NCBI RefSeq assembly: GCF_021246465.1
Contig: NZ_JAHRHK010000005.1
Location: 42,958 to 106,957 of the forward strand
Source: Nocardioides sp. R-C-SC26
GTDB taxonomy: Bacteria > Actinomycetota > Actinomycetes > Propionibacteriales > Nocardioidaceae
DNA length: 64,000 nucleotides
Reading direction: 5' to 3'
Shown here: piece after piece, positions 54,394 to 63,689 of the stretch
How positions within the stretch are numbered: the first letter of the stretch is position 1
Layout: each line of letters opens with the position of its first letter
Program-made: the position numbers and the translations under genes
Notes under the pieces: generated by a model
What the model saw: the letters and a program-made list of their open reading frames with translations, nothing else
Database searches by the model: none
What the model was told of the DNA's origin: nothing

Positions 54394-55844
54394 AGCTTGA
54401 TCACCTGGGTCGTCTCACCGTCGGCGTCCTCGGTGTCGGTCGACAGCGCCGGCAGCGGTCGACGGGCCTGGTCGGAGATGCGCAGCAGAATCGCGATGAT
54501 CACCCAGTTCGCCACCAGCGACGAGCCGCCGTAGGAGAGGAACGGGGTGGTGAGACCGGTCAGCGGGATCAGGCGCGTGACGCCCCCGATCACGACGAAG
54601 ACCTGGAGGGCGAACACGCTGGCGAGCCCGACGGCGACCAGCTTGCCGAAGTTGTCGCGGCTGATCAGCGCCACGCGCAGGGCCCGCTCCACGATCAGGC
54701 CGTAGCAGAGCAGCACGGCGAGCACCGCCGTCAGGCCGAGCTCCTCGCCGATGGCCGCCATGATGAAGTCGCTCTCGGCGTAGGTGACACGCGTGGGGTC
54801 GCCCTCGCCGAAGCCTCTGCCGAGCAGGCCGCCCCAGCCCATGCCGAACTGCGCCTCGACGATCTGGTCGGAGAAGGGCGGCACGTCGTTGCGGTAGTAG
54901 CGCATCGGGTGCAGCCAGATGTCCACGCGCGACTGCACGTGACCCAGCGTCTGCCACGCTGCGATCGCGCCGGCGAAGAACAGGGTGGCGCCGACCACGA
55001 TCCAGCCGGGCCGTTCGGTGGCGACGTAGAGCATGACCAGGAACAGGCCGAAGAAGAGCAGGCTCGAACCCAGGTCGCGCTGGAAGACGAGGACGACCAG
55101 GCTCATCAGCCACATCGCCAGGATCGGGCCGAGGTCGCGGCCCCGAGGCAGGTCGACGACGAGCACCCGGCGCCCGGCCAGGGCGAGGGCGTCGCGGTGC
55201 AGCACGAGGTAGCCGGCGAAAGCGAGCACCAGCAGCACCTTGGCCACCTCGCCCGGCTGGAAGCTCAGCGAGCCGATGTTGATCCAGATCCGGGCGCCGT
55301 TCCGGTTGACGCCGATGAGCGGCATCATCGGGAGCAGCAGCAGGGTGATCGCGCTCAGGCCGAGCGTGTAGGTGAACCGGGCCAGCACCCGGTGGTCACG
55401 CACGATCACCAGCGTCGCCACGAAGAGCAGCACGCCGAGCGTCATCCACACCAGCTGGGTGGGCGCGAAGTCGGTGTCGCGACCGCGGGCCGCGTAGGCG
55501 AGGTCGAGCCGGTGGATCACCGCCAGACCCAGACCGTTGAGCGTGGCCACGAGCGGCAGCAGCACCGGGTCGGCGTAGGGGGCGACCAGCCGGATGACGA
55601 TGTGCGCGGCCACGATCAGTGCCGTCAACCAGCCGCCGTACCCGATGATGTCGGCCGGCACGGTGCCGTCGACGCCGAGTCCGACGGCGGCGTAGCCACC
55701 GACCCCGATCACCAGGGAGAGGACGAGCAGGAAGAGCTCGGCACCGCGCCGCCTCCGGTGTACGAAGCCGAGCAGGGGCGACCCGGAGGCCGGCGTGTTC
55801 GCTCGGCCCCCGGTCGCGAGGCCGGTCGTCCTGCCCGCGGCCAT
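54390..55844 (-). CDS. rodA: SEDS peptidoglycan polymerase RodA/FtsW family
   Basis: 484 residues with about ten to twelve membrane segments. It includes the SEDS landmarks GVNRNGARIWINIGSLSFQPGEVAKV (near 222-247) and the C-terminal GVTRLIPLTGLTTPFLSYGGSSLVANW motif. SEDS proteins polymerise glycan strands from lipid II and pair with a class B PBP; its partner is PbpA, translated in overlap. It begins two bases after the pstP stop. The N-terminal cytoplasmic tail and C-terminus (STDTEDADGETTQVIKL) contain Thr/Ser that could be kinase targets. Confidence 0.95.
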   Translation of the reverse strand: MAAGRTTGLATGGRANTPASGSPLLGFVHRRRRGAELFLLVLSLVIGVGGYAAVGLGVDGTVPADIIGYGGWLTALIVAAHIVIRLVAPYADPVLLPLVATLNGLGLAVIHRLDLAYAARGRDTDFAPTQLVWMTLGVLLFVATLVIVRDHRVLARFTYTLGLSAITLLLLPMMPLIGVNRNGARIWINIGSLSFQPGEVAKVLLVLAFAGYLVLHRDALALAGRRVLVVDLPRGRDLGPILAMWLMSLVVLVFQRDLGSSLLFFGLFLVMLYVATERPGWIVVGATLFFAGAIAAWQTLGHVQSRVDIWLHPMRYYRNDVPPFSDQIVEAQFGMGWGGLLGRGFGEGDPTRVTYAESDFIMAAIGEELGLTAVLAVLLCYGLIVERALRVALISRDNFGKLVAVGLASVFALQVFVVIGGVTRLIPLTGLTTPFLSYGGSSLVANWVIIAILLRISDQARRPLPALSTDTEDADGETTQVIKL

Positions 55845-55845
55845 C

Positions 55846-57291
55846 TCAGTCGGTGTCCTCGGTCGTCGTCGGCTGACGGTTCGCCGCCAACGCCTCGACC
55901 TTGTCCCGGGCGTCGGCGAGATCGTCCACCGCGATGGCGTTCGACACCGCGCTGCGGTCGACGTCGGAGAGTTCCTCCAGGGTCACGTCGGTGACCACGA
56001 CGGGCTCGGAGAGGTCGACACCCGGCAGCGAGGCATCCACGCCGCGGAAGATCGCGACCCGGCCGTCGTAGCTGCCGACGTAGTACTGCTGCTGGATCCA
56101 CGACCAGGCGCCGGCCGCGGCGAGCCAGACGACGCCGACGACCACGACCAGCACCAGGAGACGGCGTGCCCAGGCGTAGCGCTGCGGGGCGCGCGGTGCG
56201 TACCGCGCGGCCTCGGGGTCGAGGTCGATGATCGGGTCACTGGGGATGGCGAACCCGATGTCATCGGGAATCTCGGCGTCGATCGGCTCCATCTCGCCGG
56301 TGTCGCCCGAGCGATGACCCCGGAAGAGCGCGCGCGGCAGGCGGCGGCGCAGCTCGGCGGCCGCGCCGACCAGCTGGGGCTCCAGTTCGGCGACGTCGAG
56401 CGCCGCCGCGGACTCGACGTCGAGCACGTCGGCGACCAGGCACGTGACGTTGTCGGAACTGCCCGCCTCCAGGCTGGCGCGCACCAGTTCGACGGCGGCG
56501 AAGTCCGGTGTCCCCATCGAGAGGATGTCGGCGAGGCGGCCGTCGTCGAGCACGCCGCTGGCGCCGTCGCTGCACAGGAAGAGCCGGTCACCGGGCACCA
56601 GTTCGATGACGTAGACGTCGGGCTCGGCCTCGTGGATGCCGTCGAGCGCCTTGAGGATCAGGTTGCGGTGCGGGTGCACCCGGGCCTCGGCCTCGGTGAT
56701 GCGGCCCTCGTCGATCAGGCTCTGCACCAGCGTGTGGTCGGTGGTGAGCTGGCTCAGCTCGCCCTCGCGGAAGAGGTAGGCACGGCTGTCGCCGACGTGG
56801 CCGATCGCGGCCCGGCGTCCGTCGAAGAGGGCGACCGTCGCGGTCGTGCTGGTGCCGTTGAGGGCGGGATCCTGGTCGACCAGGTGCCCGATCGACTCGT
56901 GGGCGCTGTGCAGCGCGTCGGTCACACGGCGCAGCAGGTCGCTGCCGTCCGGGGTCGTCGGCGCGTCGTCGAGGGCTCGCAGGCTCGCGATCGCCGTGCT
57001 GGAGGCGACGTCGCCGCGGGCCGCGCCGCCCACGCCGTCGCACACCGTGAGCAGCCATGGTCCCGCGTAGCCGGAGTCCTGGTTGTCCTTGCGCACCCGA
57101 CCGACGTCGGAGATCGCGGCGTAGTGGAGCAGGAGCGGGGCGGACGCCGCCGGTCCGGAGGCGTCGCGTGCGAGGGGGCTCTCCGCGGTCTCCGTGACGG
57201 GCGCGGAGTCGGCCGCGGGAGGTTCGGAGGTCGCCGGCTCCGCGGGAGCGACGGGTGCGCCCTCCGGCTGGTCGTCTGCGGGGATGGTCAC
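55846..57291 (-). CDS. pstP: PP2C protein phosphatase PstP
   Basis: 481 residues. An acidic Pro-rich start of about 50 residues precedes a PPM/PP2C domain (about 55-290) with the metal aspartates in VRKDNQD, VCDGVGG, GHVGDSRAYLF, LCSDGASG and SDNVT. A linker, one membrane helix (LLVLVVVVGVVWLAAAGAWSW) and an outside tail follow. It reverses PknA/PknB phosphorylation. GTG at 57291 overlaps the FHA gene stop by four bases. Confidence 0.95.
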   Translation of the reverse strand: MTIPADDQPEGAPVAPAEPATSEPPAADSAPVTETAESPLARDASGPAASAPLLLHYAAISDVGRVRKDNQDSGYAGPWLLTVCDGVGGAARGDVASSTAIASLRALDDAPTTPDGSDLLRRVTDALHSAHESIGHLVDQDPALNGTSTTATVALFDGRRAAIGHVGDSRAYLFREGELSQLTTDHTLVQSLIDEGRITEAEARVHPHRNLILKALDGIHEAEPDVYVIELVPGDRLFLCSDGASGVLDDGRLADILSMGTPDFAAVELVRASLEAGSSDNVTCLVADVLDVESAAALDVAELEPQLVGAAAELRRRLPRALFRGHRSGDTGEMEPIDAEIPDDIGFAIPSDPIIDLDPEAARYAPRAPQRYAWARRLLVLVVVVGVVWLAAAGAWSWIQQQYYVGSYDGRVAIFRGVDASLPGVDLSEPVVVTDVTLEELSDVDRSAVSNAIAVDDLADARDKVEALAANRQPTTTEDTD

Positions 57292-57767
57292 TTGCGCAGC
57301 TCCAGGATCGTCTTGCCGATCCGCACCTGGGTGCCGAGGGAGATGGTGGTCGGCTGGGTGATCCGGACGCTGCCGATGTAGGTGCCGTTGGTGGAGCCGA
57401 GGTCCTCCACGAACCACTGGTCACCGGAGGCGGCGATGCGCGCGTGCCGCGTCGAGACGTAGTCGTCGTCGAGGCGGATCGCGGCGTCGTTGCCGCGCCC
57501 GATCAGGATCGGCGCGCGCTCCAACGGAACCGTGATGCCTGCGTTGCTCCCCTGGGTGACGGCGACGTGGGTGGGCGAGCCGCGACGTGGCTTCGGCGCA
57601 GCGCCCTGACGCCCGGCCCTGCCGGGCTTGGCGGCGCGCGGACGCGCCCCCTCGGGCACGCGGGCGCCGAACATGTCCGAGCGGATCACCGAGATCGCCG
57701 AGAGCACGAAGATCCAGAGCACCGCCAGGTAGGCGACACGGATCAGGAAGAAGGTCAGCTCAGACAC
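57288..57767 (-). CDS. fhaB: Membrane-anchored FHA domain protein FhaB/FipA
   Basis: 159 residues: an N-terminal membrane helix (about 3-30, LTFFLIRVAYLAVLWIFVLSAIS), a basic linker, and a C-terminal FHA domain with LIGRGNDAAIRLDD, STRHARI and LGSTNGTYIG. FHA domains bind phosphothreonine; this protein (Rv0019c in mycobacteria) links kinases to FtsZ/FtsQ at the septum. The start is taken as GTG at 57767, with GGAGG seven bases upstream, overlapping fhaA by eight bases; a start 24 bases earlier is less likely. Confidence 0.93.
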   Translation of the reverse strand: MSELTFFLIRVAYLAVLWIFVLSAISVIRSDMFGARVPEGARPRAAKPGRAGRQGAAPKPRRGSPTHVAVTQGSNAGITVPLERAPILIGRGNDAAIRLDDDYVSTRHARIAASGDQWFVEDLGSTNGTYIGSVRITQPTTISLGTQVRIGKTILELRK

Positions 57768-58491
57768 CCCACGGGCCTCCTGAGTTCTCATCGACGACGC
57801 GCACGGTCAGCGTGGTGGTGCCGATGCGCACCTGCGCGCCGTCGTACAGGGTCGCGCGCGGGACCTTGGCGCCGTCCACGGTGATGCCGTTGGTCGAACC
57901 GAGGTCGTGCACCTCGATGCGCGGGTCGCCGCCGTCGCGATCCTCGAAGACCAGGAACTCCGCGTGACGGCGACTGATGCCCGGGTCGTTGATCCGGATG
58001 TCGGCGTCGGTGCCGCGACCGATCACCAGGCCCGGCGGCTGCAGCGGGTGCTGGGTGCCGTTGACCTCGACCAGCGCCCGGGCCCGCCGGACCTGGGTGT
58101 GGGTGGCGTTGTGGGTGACCTTGGCCAGCGCCTCGCTGCGGATGCGGAAGCGCCCCGTGGTGAGGTCCTCCGCCGGCTCGAAGCCGATCTGCACGGGGCC
58201 GGGGAAGACGTAGCCCTGGCCCACGGCGTGCTTCTGCAGCTGGTCGATGAGCTCGCCGGCGAGGGCGGAGTCGTAGGGGGCCAGCCGGTCGAGGTCGGTC
58301 CTGGCCAGTTCCACGTGGAACGCGTTCGGCACCAGGCGCCGGTCGCGAGAGAGGATCTGGGCGTTGTTGTCCACCTCGCGCTCGAGCGCGGCTGCGATCT
58401 CCACGGGCTGGACGGCGCTGCGGAACGTGCGCGCGAAGGCACCGGAGATCATCGACTCGAGGCGCTGCTCGAAACGGTGGAGTCCGCCCAC
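57760..58491 (-). CDS. fhaA: FHA domain protein FhaA with DUF3662 domain
   Basis: 243 residues. The N-terminal DUF3662/FhaA domain (1-125: HRFEQRLESMISGAFARTF, RLVPNAFHVELARTDLDRL) leads through a short linker to a C-terminal FHA domain (GLVIGRGTDADIRIND, SRRHAEFLV, DLGSTNGITVDG). In mycobacteria FhaA binds the phosphorylated MviN pseudokinase; that pseudokinase is the gene at 10562. The start GTG 58491 has GAGGAG upstream; upstream extensions show no family similarity. A minus-strand TACGAT at 58612-58607 could be the -10 of the whole fhaA-pknB operon. Confidence 0.93.
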   Translation of the reverse strand: MGGLHRFEQRLESMISGAFARTFRSAVQPVEIAAALEREVDNNAQILSRDRRLVPNAFHVELARTDLDRLAPYDSALAGELIDQLQKHAVGQGYVFPGPVQIGFEPAEDLTTGRFRIRSEALAKVTHNATHTQVRRARALVEVNGTQHPLQPPGLVIGRGTDADIRINDPGISRRHAEFLVFEDRDGGDPRIEVHDLGSTNGITVDGAKVPRATLYDGAQVRIGTTTLTVRVVDENSGGPWGV

Positions 58492-58660
58492 GGGCCGCAC
58501 CTCCTCACTCCGGCTCACCTGCTCCGGCTTGGTTGTCGGTCGGCGTGTGCCCCGGGGGGAGCGAAGGCATGCCGACCGCCGGTCGGACGACCGGGAGTCG
58601 GCGTCGATCGTAGCGAGCGACGGCATCACCCTCGGCGCGCCGCCACGCCGCAGGCCCGGT

Positions 58661-58690
58661 TTGGCCACTCCGAAACGCCTGGGATAGCCT
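58661..58690 (+). promoter_or_regulatory. Promoter of tRNA-Leu
   Basis: TTGGCC (58661-58666), an 18-base spacer and TAGCCT (58685-58690), 13 bases before the tRNA 5' end, the usual distance for a tRNA promoter. Confidence 0.55.
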
Positions 58691-58703
58691 TGCCCGGCTA
58701 CTT

Positions 58704-58789
58704 GCGCGAGTGGCGGAACGGCAGACGCGCTGGCTTCAGGTGCCAGTGTCCGAAAGGGCGTGGGGGTTCAAATCCCCCCTCGCGCACCA
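58704..58789 (+). tRNA. tRNA-Leu (anticodon CAG)
   Basis: 86-base class II tRNA: acceptor GCGCGAG/CTCGCGC, anticodon loop in GCTGGCTTCAGGTGCCAG giving CAG, long variable arm, T loop GGTTCAAATCC, and encoded CCA (58787-58789). Its position beside fhaA is conserved in actinobacteria. Confidence 0.96.
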
Positions 58790-58793
58790 GTCG

Positions 58794-58826
58794 GAAGGGC
58801 CCCGGGTCGGTGATCCGGGGCCCTTC
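58794..58826 (+). terminator. Terminator of tRNA-Leu
   Basis: GAAGGGCCCCGG (58794-58805) pairs with CCGGGGCCCTTC (58815-58826), and the stem extends inward with a G-U pair to a three-base loop. It starts five bases after the tRNA. Confidence 0.85.
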
Positions 58827-59010
58827 TGCATGCCACGCTCCCAGTGGTGTCGAGACCGACCCGCGGAACGGGTCCAGCACCTTCTCGCGAGGGTCGGCAC
58901 GCGCACGCACGTCCGGGAGGGCGCGCCGGACCCTCGCGCTTCGTGCCCGCGTGCTCCACAATCCGGGTCCGGGCCGACGCCGGCCCGTACGCGAGCTCAG
59001 GAGACTGACC

Positions 59011-60927
59011 ATGGGTTTCATCACGCCGTCGCCGCCGCCGGTCGCGCCCGAGGAGTTCCTGCCGCTGCCGCTGCGAGAGCGCCTGCGGATCCTGACGACG
59101 AACTGGGTCGAGGACGGCTTCGGCACGCCGCGGGTGCTGCATGTCGTCTACGTGTTGAAGATGCTGGGGCTCTACTTCGCCGTCGGCCTGGCGATCACCT
59201 CGGCCACCACCGAGTTCGTGCAGTTCACCGATCCGAGCACCTGGTTCGACAACATCGTGGTCTACCAGAAGCTGGCGATCTGGCTGATGCTCCTGGAGGT
59301 CATCGGTCTCGGTGGTGCGTTCGGGCCGCTGTGCGGCCACTTCGTGCCGATGCTCGGCAACATCCGCTACTGGCTGCGCCCGGGGACCATCCGCATGGCG
59401 CCCTGGGGCCGCCACGTTCCACTCACCGGCGGCGACACCCGCACCGTCGCCGACGTCGTGCTGTACCTGGCGGTGCTCGCCGCGCTGGCCTACCCGCTGC
59501 TGCTGGACGCCGAGCCGGTCTCGGCGCTGCCGGTCGGCACCGGGCCGCAGGAGCTGGTGCCGCCCGTGGCCTTCGTGCCGATCCTGGTGCTCATGCCGCT
59601 GATGGGCCTGCGGGACAAGGTGGTCTTCCTCGCCGCCCGCTCCGAGCAGTACCTGCCGATCATGCTCTTCTCGGCCACCCTCGGCGCTCTGGCGATGCGC
59701 GAGGAGGCACAGGCGACCGACTTCGTGAACCTGGTGATCGCGTTCAAGATCGTCATCTGTCTCGTGTGGATCGGGGCCGGTGTGTCCAAGTTCGGCCATC
59801 ACTTCGAGAACGTCGTGCCGCCGATGGTCTCCAACAGCCCGGGGCAGCTGAACGTCGTCAAGCGTCTGCACTACCGCGACGCCCCCGAGGACCTCCGTCC
59901 CTCGCGGTTCGCCTGGTTCATGGGGCATGTCGGCGGGACGACCGTCGAGGTGCTCATCCCGATCGTGCTGCTGGTGACGACGAACGACACCGTCGCGCTG
60001 CTCGGAGCCGTGGCGATGCTGATCTTCCACATCTTCATCACCTCGACCTTCCCGCTCGCGGTACCCCTGGAGTGGAACGTCTACTTCGGCTACATCGCCC
60101 TGGTGCTCTGGGCGGGCACCGACGCCGGCGCGGGCTTCGATGCCTCGACGTACAACATCTGGGACTTCTCCGAGCCGCTGCTGCTGGTGCCGATCTTCGC
60201 CTTGCTCTGCTTCGGTCCGGTGCTGGGGAACCTCCGTCCCGACCTGGTCTCGTTCCTGCCCTCCATGCGTCAGTACGCCGGCAACTGGGCCTCGGCGGTC
60301 TGGGCGATGCGTCCGGGCATCGAGGAGCGGCTGGGCGAGCTGCCGCTGGTGGAGAACCAGATCGACCAGCTCCAGCGGATGAACCCGATGCCCTACACCC
60401 GCGACGACGCCGAGGTGACGTTGCAGAAGGCCCTGGCCTGGCGCGCGATGCACAGCCAGGGTCGCGGACTCTTCTCCGTGCTCTACGAGCACCTCGACGA
60501 CCTCGAGGGCCGGGTCGTGCGCGAGGGTGAGTTCGTCGCCAACACCATCGTGGGCTGGAACTTCGGTGACGGACATCTCCACGACGAGCGGCTGGTCGCG
60601 GCCGTCCAACGCCGTCTGGGCCTGCAACCCGGCGATCTCGTCGTCGCCTACTGCGAGTCGCAGGCGACACCGTGGGCGAACCCGCCGCAGCACTACCGCG
60701 TCATCGACGCCGCGCTGGGCGTCGTCGAGCGCGGCACATGGGACGTGCGCGACTGCGTCGCCGAGCAGCCGTGGCTGCCGAACGGCCCGATCCCGTTGAC
60801 GACGACGTGGACGGCGCCGGGCTTCCGACGTCGGCACACCCTGACCACCGGCGGTGGAGCGATCCCGGCGGCGACACCACCGGATGCGAGGAACGAGGGC
60901 ACCACGACGGGCGGCGTCGCGACCTGA
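59011..60927 (+). CDS. DUF3556 domain polytopic membrane protein
   Basis: 638 residues. Residues about 40-440 hold around nine membrane segments (VVYVLKMLGLYFAVGLAI; LAIWLMLLEVIGLGGAFGPL; IVICLVWIGAGVSKFGHHF), reminiscent of HTTM/lipase-maturation-type membrane enzymes. The cytoplasmic or outside C-terminal 180 residues begin LPSMRQYAGNWASAVW. The His-rich WIGAGVSKFGHH may be functional. DUF3556 is known mainly from actinobacteria; its function is not established. ATG with CAGGAG about 12 bases upstream. The SDR gene follows after 58 bp, suggesting a linked metabolic role. Confidence 0.85.
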   Translation: MGFITPSPPPVAPEEFLPLPLRERLRILTTNWVEDGFGTPRVLHVVYVLKMLGLYFAVGLAITSATTEFVQFTDPSTWFDNIVVYQKLAIWLMLLEVIGLGGAFGPLCGHFVPMLGNIRYWLRPGTIRMAPWGRHVPLTGGDTRTVADVVLYLAVLAALAYPLLLDAEPVSALPVGTGPQELVPPVAFVPILVLMPLMGLRDKVVFLAARSEQYLPIMLFSATLGALAMREEAQATDFVNLVIAFKIVICLVWIGAGVSKFGHHFENVVPPMVSNSPGQLNVVKRLHYRDAPEDLRPSRFAWFMGHVGGTTVEVLIPIVLLVTTNDTVALLGAVAMLIFHIFITSTFPLAVPLEWNVYFGYIALVLWAGTDAGAGFDASTYNIWDFSEPLLLVPIFALLCFGPVLGNLRPDLVSFLPSMRQYAGNWASAVWAMRPGIEERLGELPLVENQIDQLQRMNPMPYTRDDAEVTLQKALAWRAMHSQGRGLFSVLYEHLDDLEGRVVREGEFVANTIVGWNFGDGHLHDERLVAAVQRRLGLQPGDLVVAYCESQATPWANPPQHYRVIDAALGVVERGTWDVRDCVAEQPWLPNGPIPLTTTWTAPGFRRRHTLTTGGGAIPAATPPDARNEGTTTGGVAT

Positions 60928-60985
60928 GGTGCGACGACGGGCGCGGAGCGGCGCACGTCTCCCCTGGTGTGGAAGGCTCGGTCGC

Positions 60986-61798
60986 GTGAGCACCGAGCAC
61001 CCGACCACGCCCCCGACCTCTGCGGGTCTCCCGGCCGGGTCGATCACCGACCTGTTCCGTCTCGACGGCAAGGTGGCGGTCGTGACCGGCGCCTCGAGCG
61101 GTCTCGGCGTCGCCTTCGCCCAGGCCCTCGCCGAGGCGGGCGCGGACGTCGCTCTCGGTGCGCGCCGCGTCGACCGGCTCACTGACACCGCCGGCCTCGT
61201 CCAGGCGGCAGGCCGGCGGGCACTCAGCGTCGCTACCGATGTGGCCGATCCCGCCTCGTGCAGCAACCTGGTCGCGCTGGCCATGGAGGAGTTCGGTCGC
61301 GTCGACGTACTGGTCAACAACGCCGGCATCGGCACCGCCGTCCCGGCCACGCGCGAGACCACCGAGCAGTTCGAGCAGGTCATCGACGTGAACCTCAACG
61401 GCTGCTACTGGATGGCCCAGGCATGCGGCCGCGTGATGCAGCCCGGCTCCTCGATCATCAACATCTCCAGCGTCCTGGGCATCACCACCGCCGGGCTGCC
61501 GCAGGCCGCGTACGCCGCCTCCAAGGCCGGGCTGATCGGACTGACCCGCGATCTCGCCCAGCAGTGGACGGGTCGCAAGGGCATCCGCGTCAACGCGATC
61601 GCGCCCGGCTTCTTCACCTCCGAGATGACCGAGCAGTACCCGCCCGGCTACCTGGAGTCGCAGCAGGCGCGCATCCCGGCGGGCCGCAAGGGCGATCCGC
61701 GCGAGCTGGCCGCGACCGTCGTCTTCCTCGCCTCCGACGCCGCCGGCTACATCACCGGCCAGACGCTGCCCGTCGACGGCGGCATGACGATCACCTGA
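60986..61798 (+). CDS. Short-chain dehydrogenase/reductase (SDR)
   Basis: 270 residues, classical SDR. Cofactor loop TGASSGLG (34-41), NNAG (111-114), catalytic Ser161 or Ser162 in INISSV, Tyr176 and Lys180 in YAASK, and the C-terminal GQTLPVDGG motif. Arg60 and Arg61 after the second strand favour NADP(H). The substrate is unknown; pairing with the DUF3556 membrane protein upstream hints at a lipid or ketone substrate. GTG start; the -10-like AAGGCT before it is imperfect. The MocA-like gene follows after 19 bp. Confidence 0.9.
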   Translation: MSTEHPTTPPTSAGLPAGSITDLFRLDGKVAVVTGASSGLGVAFAQALAEAGADVALGARRVDRLTDTAGLVQAAGRRALSVATDVADPASCSNLVALAMEEFGRVDVLVNNAGIGTAVPATRETTEQFEQVIDVNLNGCYWMAQACGRVMQPGSSIINISSVLGITTAGLPQAAYAASKAGLIGLTRDLAQQWTGRKGIRVNAIAPGFFTSEMTEQYPPGYLESQQARIPAGRKGDPRELAATVVFLASDAAGYITGQTLPVDGGMTIT

Positions 61799-61817
61799 GG
61801 CCCGACCCCACCAGGCC

Positions 61818-62447
61818 ATGACCGTCGTCGGACTGCTGCTCGCCGCGGGCGCCGGACGGCGCATGGGCCGGCCCAAGGCGCTCGTCGTCGACGACGACGG
61901 CGCGTGGCTCCCGCGCGCGACTCGGGTGCTGCTCGACGGCGGGTGCAGCCGCGTGGTCGTCGTCCTCGGTGCCGGCGCCGTGGAGGCGCGGGCGCTGCTG
62001 GCCTCCGCGGACGAGGCGATCGGCGACGCCGAGCCGGTCGAGGTCGTCGTCGCGCCCGACTGGGAGCAGGGCCAGTCGGCGTCGCTGCGCGCCGGGTTGG
62101 CAGCGCTGCTCGCCGGCTCTTCGGCCTCCGCGACCCCCGACGCCGGTGCCCGCACCGATACCCCGAGCGCGGCGCTGGTGCACCTCGTCGATCTGCCCGA
62201 CGTCGGCCCGGACGTCGTGCGCCGTCTCGTAGCCGAGGCGCGCCCCGACCTGCTGCGTCGCGCCGTCTACGCCGGAGTTCCGGGTCATCCGGTGCTGCTC
62301 GGCCGCGCGCACTGGAGGTCGATCGCGGCCGCTGTCGAGGGTGACCGAGGCGCTCGCGACTACCTCGACGAGCACGCGGGGGAACTCGAGCGGGTCGAGT
62401 GCGGCGATCTGGCGGGGGGTGGTGACGTCGATCACATGAGGCCCTAG
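61818..62447 (+). CDS. MocA-like nucleotidyltransferase (molybdenum cofactor)
   Basis: 209-residue MobA/MocA-type enzyme, predicted to join CMP or GMP to molybdopterin to form the dinucleotide cofactor. The nucleotide loop LLLAAGAGRRMGRPKAL is at residues 6-22; WEQGQSASLRAGL and LVHLVDLPDVGPDVV (metal aspartate) follow, then GVPGHPVLLGR. Immediately before an XdhC-like gene and a molybdenum hydroxylase subunit, the cytidylyltransferase role (MCD) is most likely. ATG start, ends in TAG. Confidence 0.87.
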   Translation: MTVVGLLLAAGAGRRMGRPKALVVDDDGAWLPRATRVLLDGGCSRVVVVLGAGAVEARALLASADEAIGDAEPVEVVVAPDWEQGQSASLRAGLAALLAGSSASATPDAGARTDTPSAALVHLVDLPDVGPDVVRRLVAEARPDLLRRAVYAGVPGHPVLLGRAHWRSIAAAVEGDRGARDYLDEHAGELERVECGDLAGGGDVDHMRP

Positions 62448-62504
62448 TGTCGAATGCACCCCCACGCCATCGTCACCCCCACACCCCTGACGAGGAGCGC
62501 CTGA

Positions 62505-63689
62505 GTGCACGACGTCTGGCCCGCGCTGACCTGCGCGTGGGAGCGCGGGGACGCGGTCGCGGTCGCGACCGTCGTCGAGACGGTCGGCTCGGCGCCGCGA
62601 GCGGTGGGCGACTCGATGCTGGTGCGAGGTGACGGCTCCGTCGTGGGCTCGGTGTCGGGTGGATGCGTCGAGGGCGCCGTCCACGAGATCGCCCTGGATG
62701 TGCTCGACGGGGGGCCGGCGCGGCTCGCGCGCTACGGCGTCTCCGACGAGGCCGGTCTGCAGGTGGGGCTGACGTGCGGCGGCACCGTGGAGGTCTTCGT
62801 CTCCCGGATCGACCCCATCACCTTCGCCCGGCTCGACCTCGTCACCGCCGCCCGCGTCGAGGCCCGCTCGGTCGCCGTCGCCACGGTCGTGGAGCACCCC
62901 GATGCTGACGTCGTGGGGCACCGGATGGTGCTGACCGCGACCGCAGCGGACGGCGAGCTGGCCACGCCCCGCATCGACGCCGCCGTCATCGACGACGCGC
63001 GGGGCCTGCTCGCCGCTGGGCGCTCTGCCACGCTGACCTACGGACCGGACGGCGAGCGGCGTGGCACGGGGCTGCGTGTGCACGTGACGACGTTCGCGCC
63101 CGCGCCCCGGCTGATCGTCTTCGGCGCCGTCGACCACGCCGCCGCCCTGGCCGAGGTCGGTGCCTTCCTCGGCTACGAGGTCACCGTGTGCGATGCCCGT
63201 GCCACGTTCGCGACGGCCGAGCGCTTCCCCGGGGCGCACGTCGTCACCGATTGGCCGCACCGCTACCTCGCTGCGGAACGGGACGCCGGGCGTCTCGATC
63301 CACGCACCGCGATCGCCGTCCTGACCCACGAACCGCGCTTCGACGTGCCGGTGCTGCAGCTCGCCCTGCGCCTGCCTGTCGCCTTCGTAGGCGCGATGGG
63401 ATCGCGACGGACCCACGAGGACCGACTGCGCCGGCTGCGCGAGGCCGGGTCGAGCGACGTCGAGCTGGGGCGGCTGGCCAGCCCGATCGGACTGGACCTG
63501 GGTGGACGGACGCCGCAGGAGACCGCCGTCAGCATCGCCGCCGAGATCGTCGCGCGCCGGTGGGGCGGCACCGGTCGTCCGCTGACCCAGCTCGACAGCC
63601 CCGTGCATGCCCCCCGCACCACCGCCGACGCCCCGACCGACCCGCCAGTGCGACCGCTCGCCGTCCACACGCTCCAGGAGGCACGATGA
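62505..63689 (+). CDS. XdhC/CoxI family molybdenum-enzyme maturation protein
   Basis: 394 residues. The N-terminal XdhC_CoxI domain has VVETVGSAPRAVGDSMLV and GSVSGGCVEGAVHE, whose Cys is conserved for molybdopterin handling. A C-terminal Rossmann domain reads RLIVFGAVDHAAALAEVGAFLGY and later FVGAMGSRRTHEDRLRRL. XdhC binds and sulfurates the cofactor, then inserts it into xanthine dehydrogenase-like enzymes. GTG start eight bases after GAGGAG. Its stop overlaps the next ATG by four bases. Confidence 0.92.
   Translation: MHDVWPALTCAWERGDAVAVATVVETVGSAPRAVGDSMLVRGDGSVVGSVSGGCVEGAVHEIALDVLDGGPARLARYGVSDEAGLQVGLTCGGTVEVFVSRIDPITFARLDLVTAARVEARSVAVATVVEHPDADVVGHRMVLTATAADGELATPRIDAAVIDDARGLLAAGRSATLTYGPDGERRGTGLRVHVTTFAPAPRLIVFGAVDHAAALAEVGAFLGYEVTVCDARATFATAERFPGAHVVTDWPHRYLAAERDAGRLDPRTAIAVLTHEPRFDVPVLQLALRLPVAFVGAMGSRRTHEDRLRRLREAGSSDVELGRLASPIGLDLGGRTPQETAVSIAAEIVARRWGGTGRPLTQLDSPVHAPRTTADAPTDPPVRPLAVHTLQEAR

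Noticed and set aside
58768..61398. Long minus-strand open frame opposite the DUF3556 and SDR genes
   Set aside because: Same shadow effect; no ribosome site or family motif.
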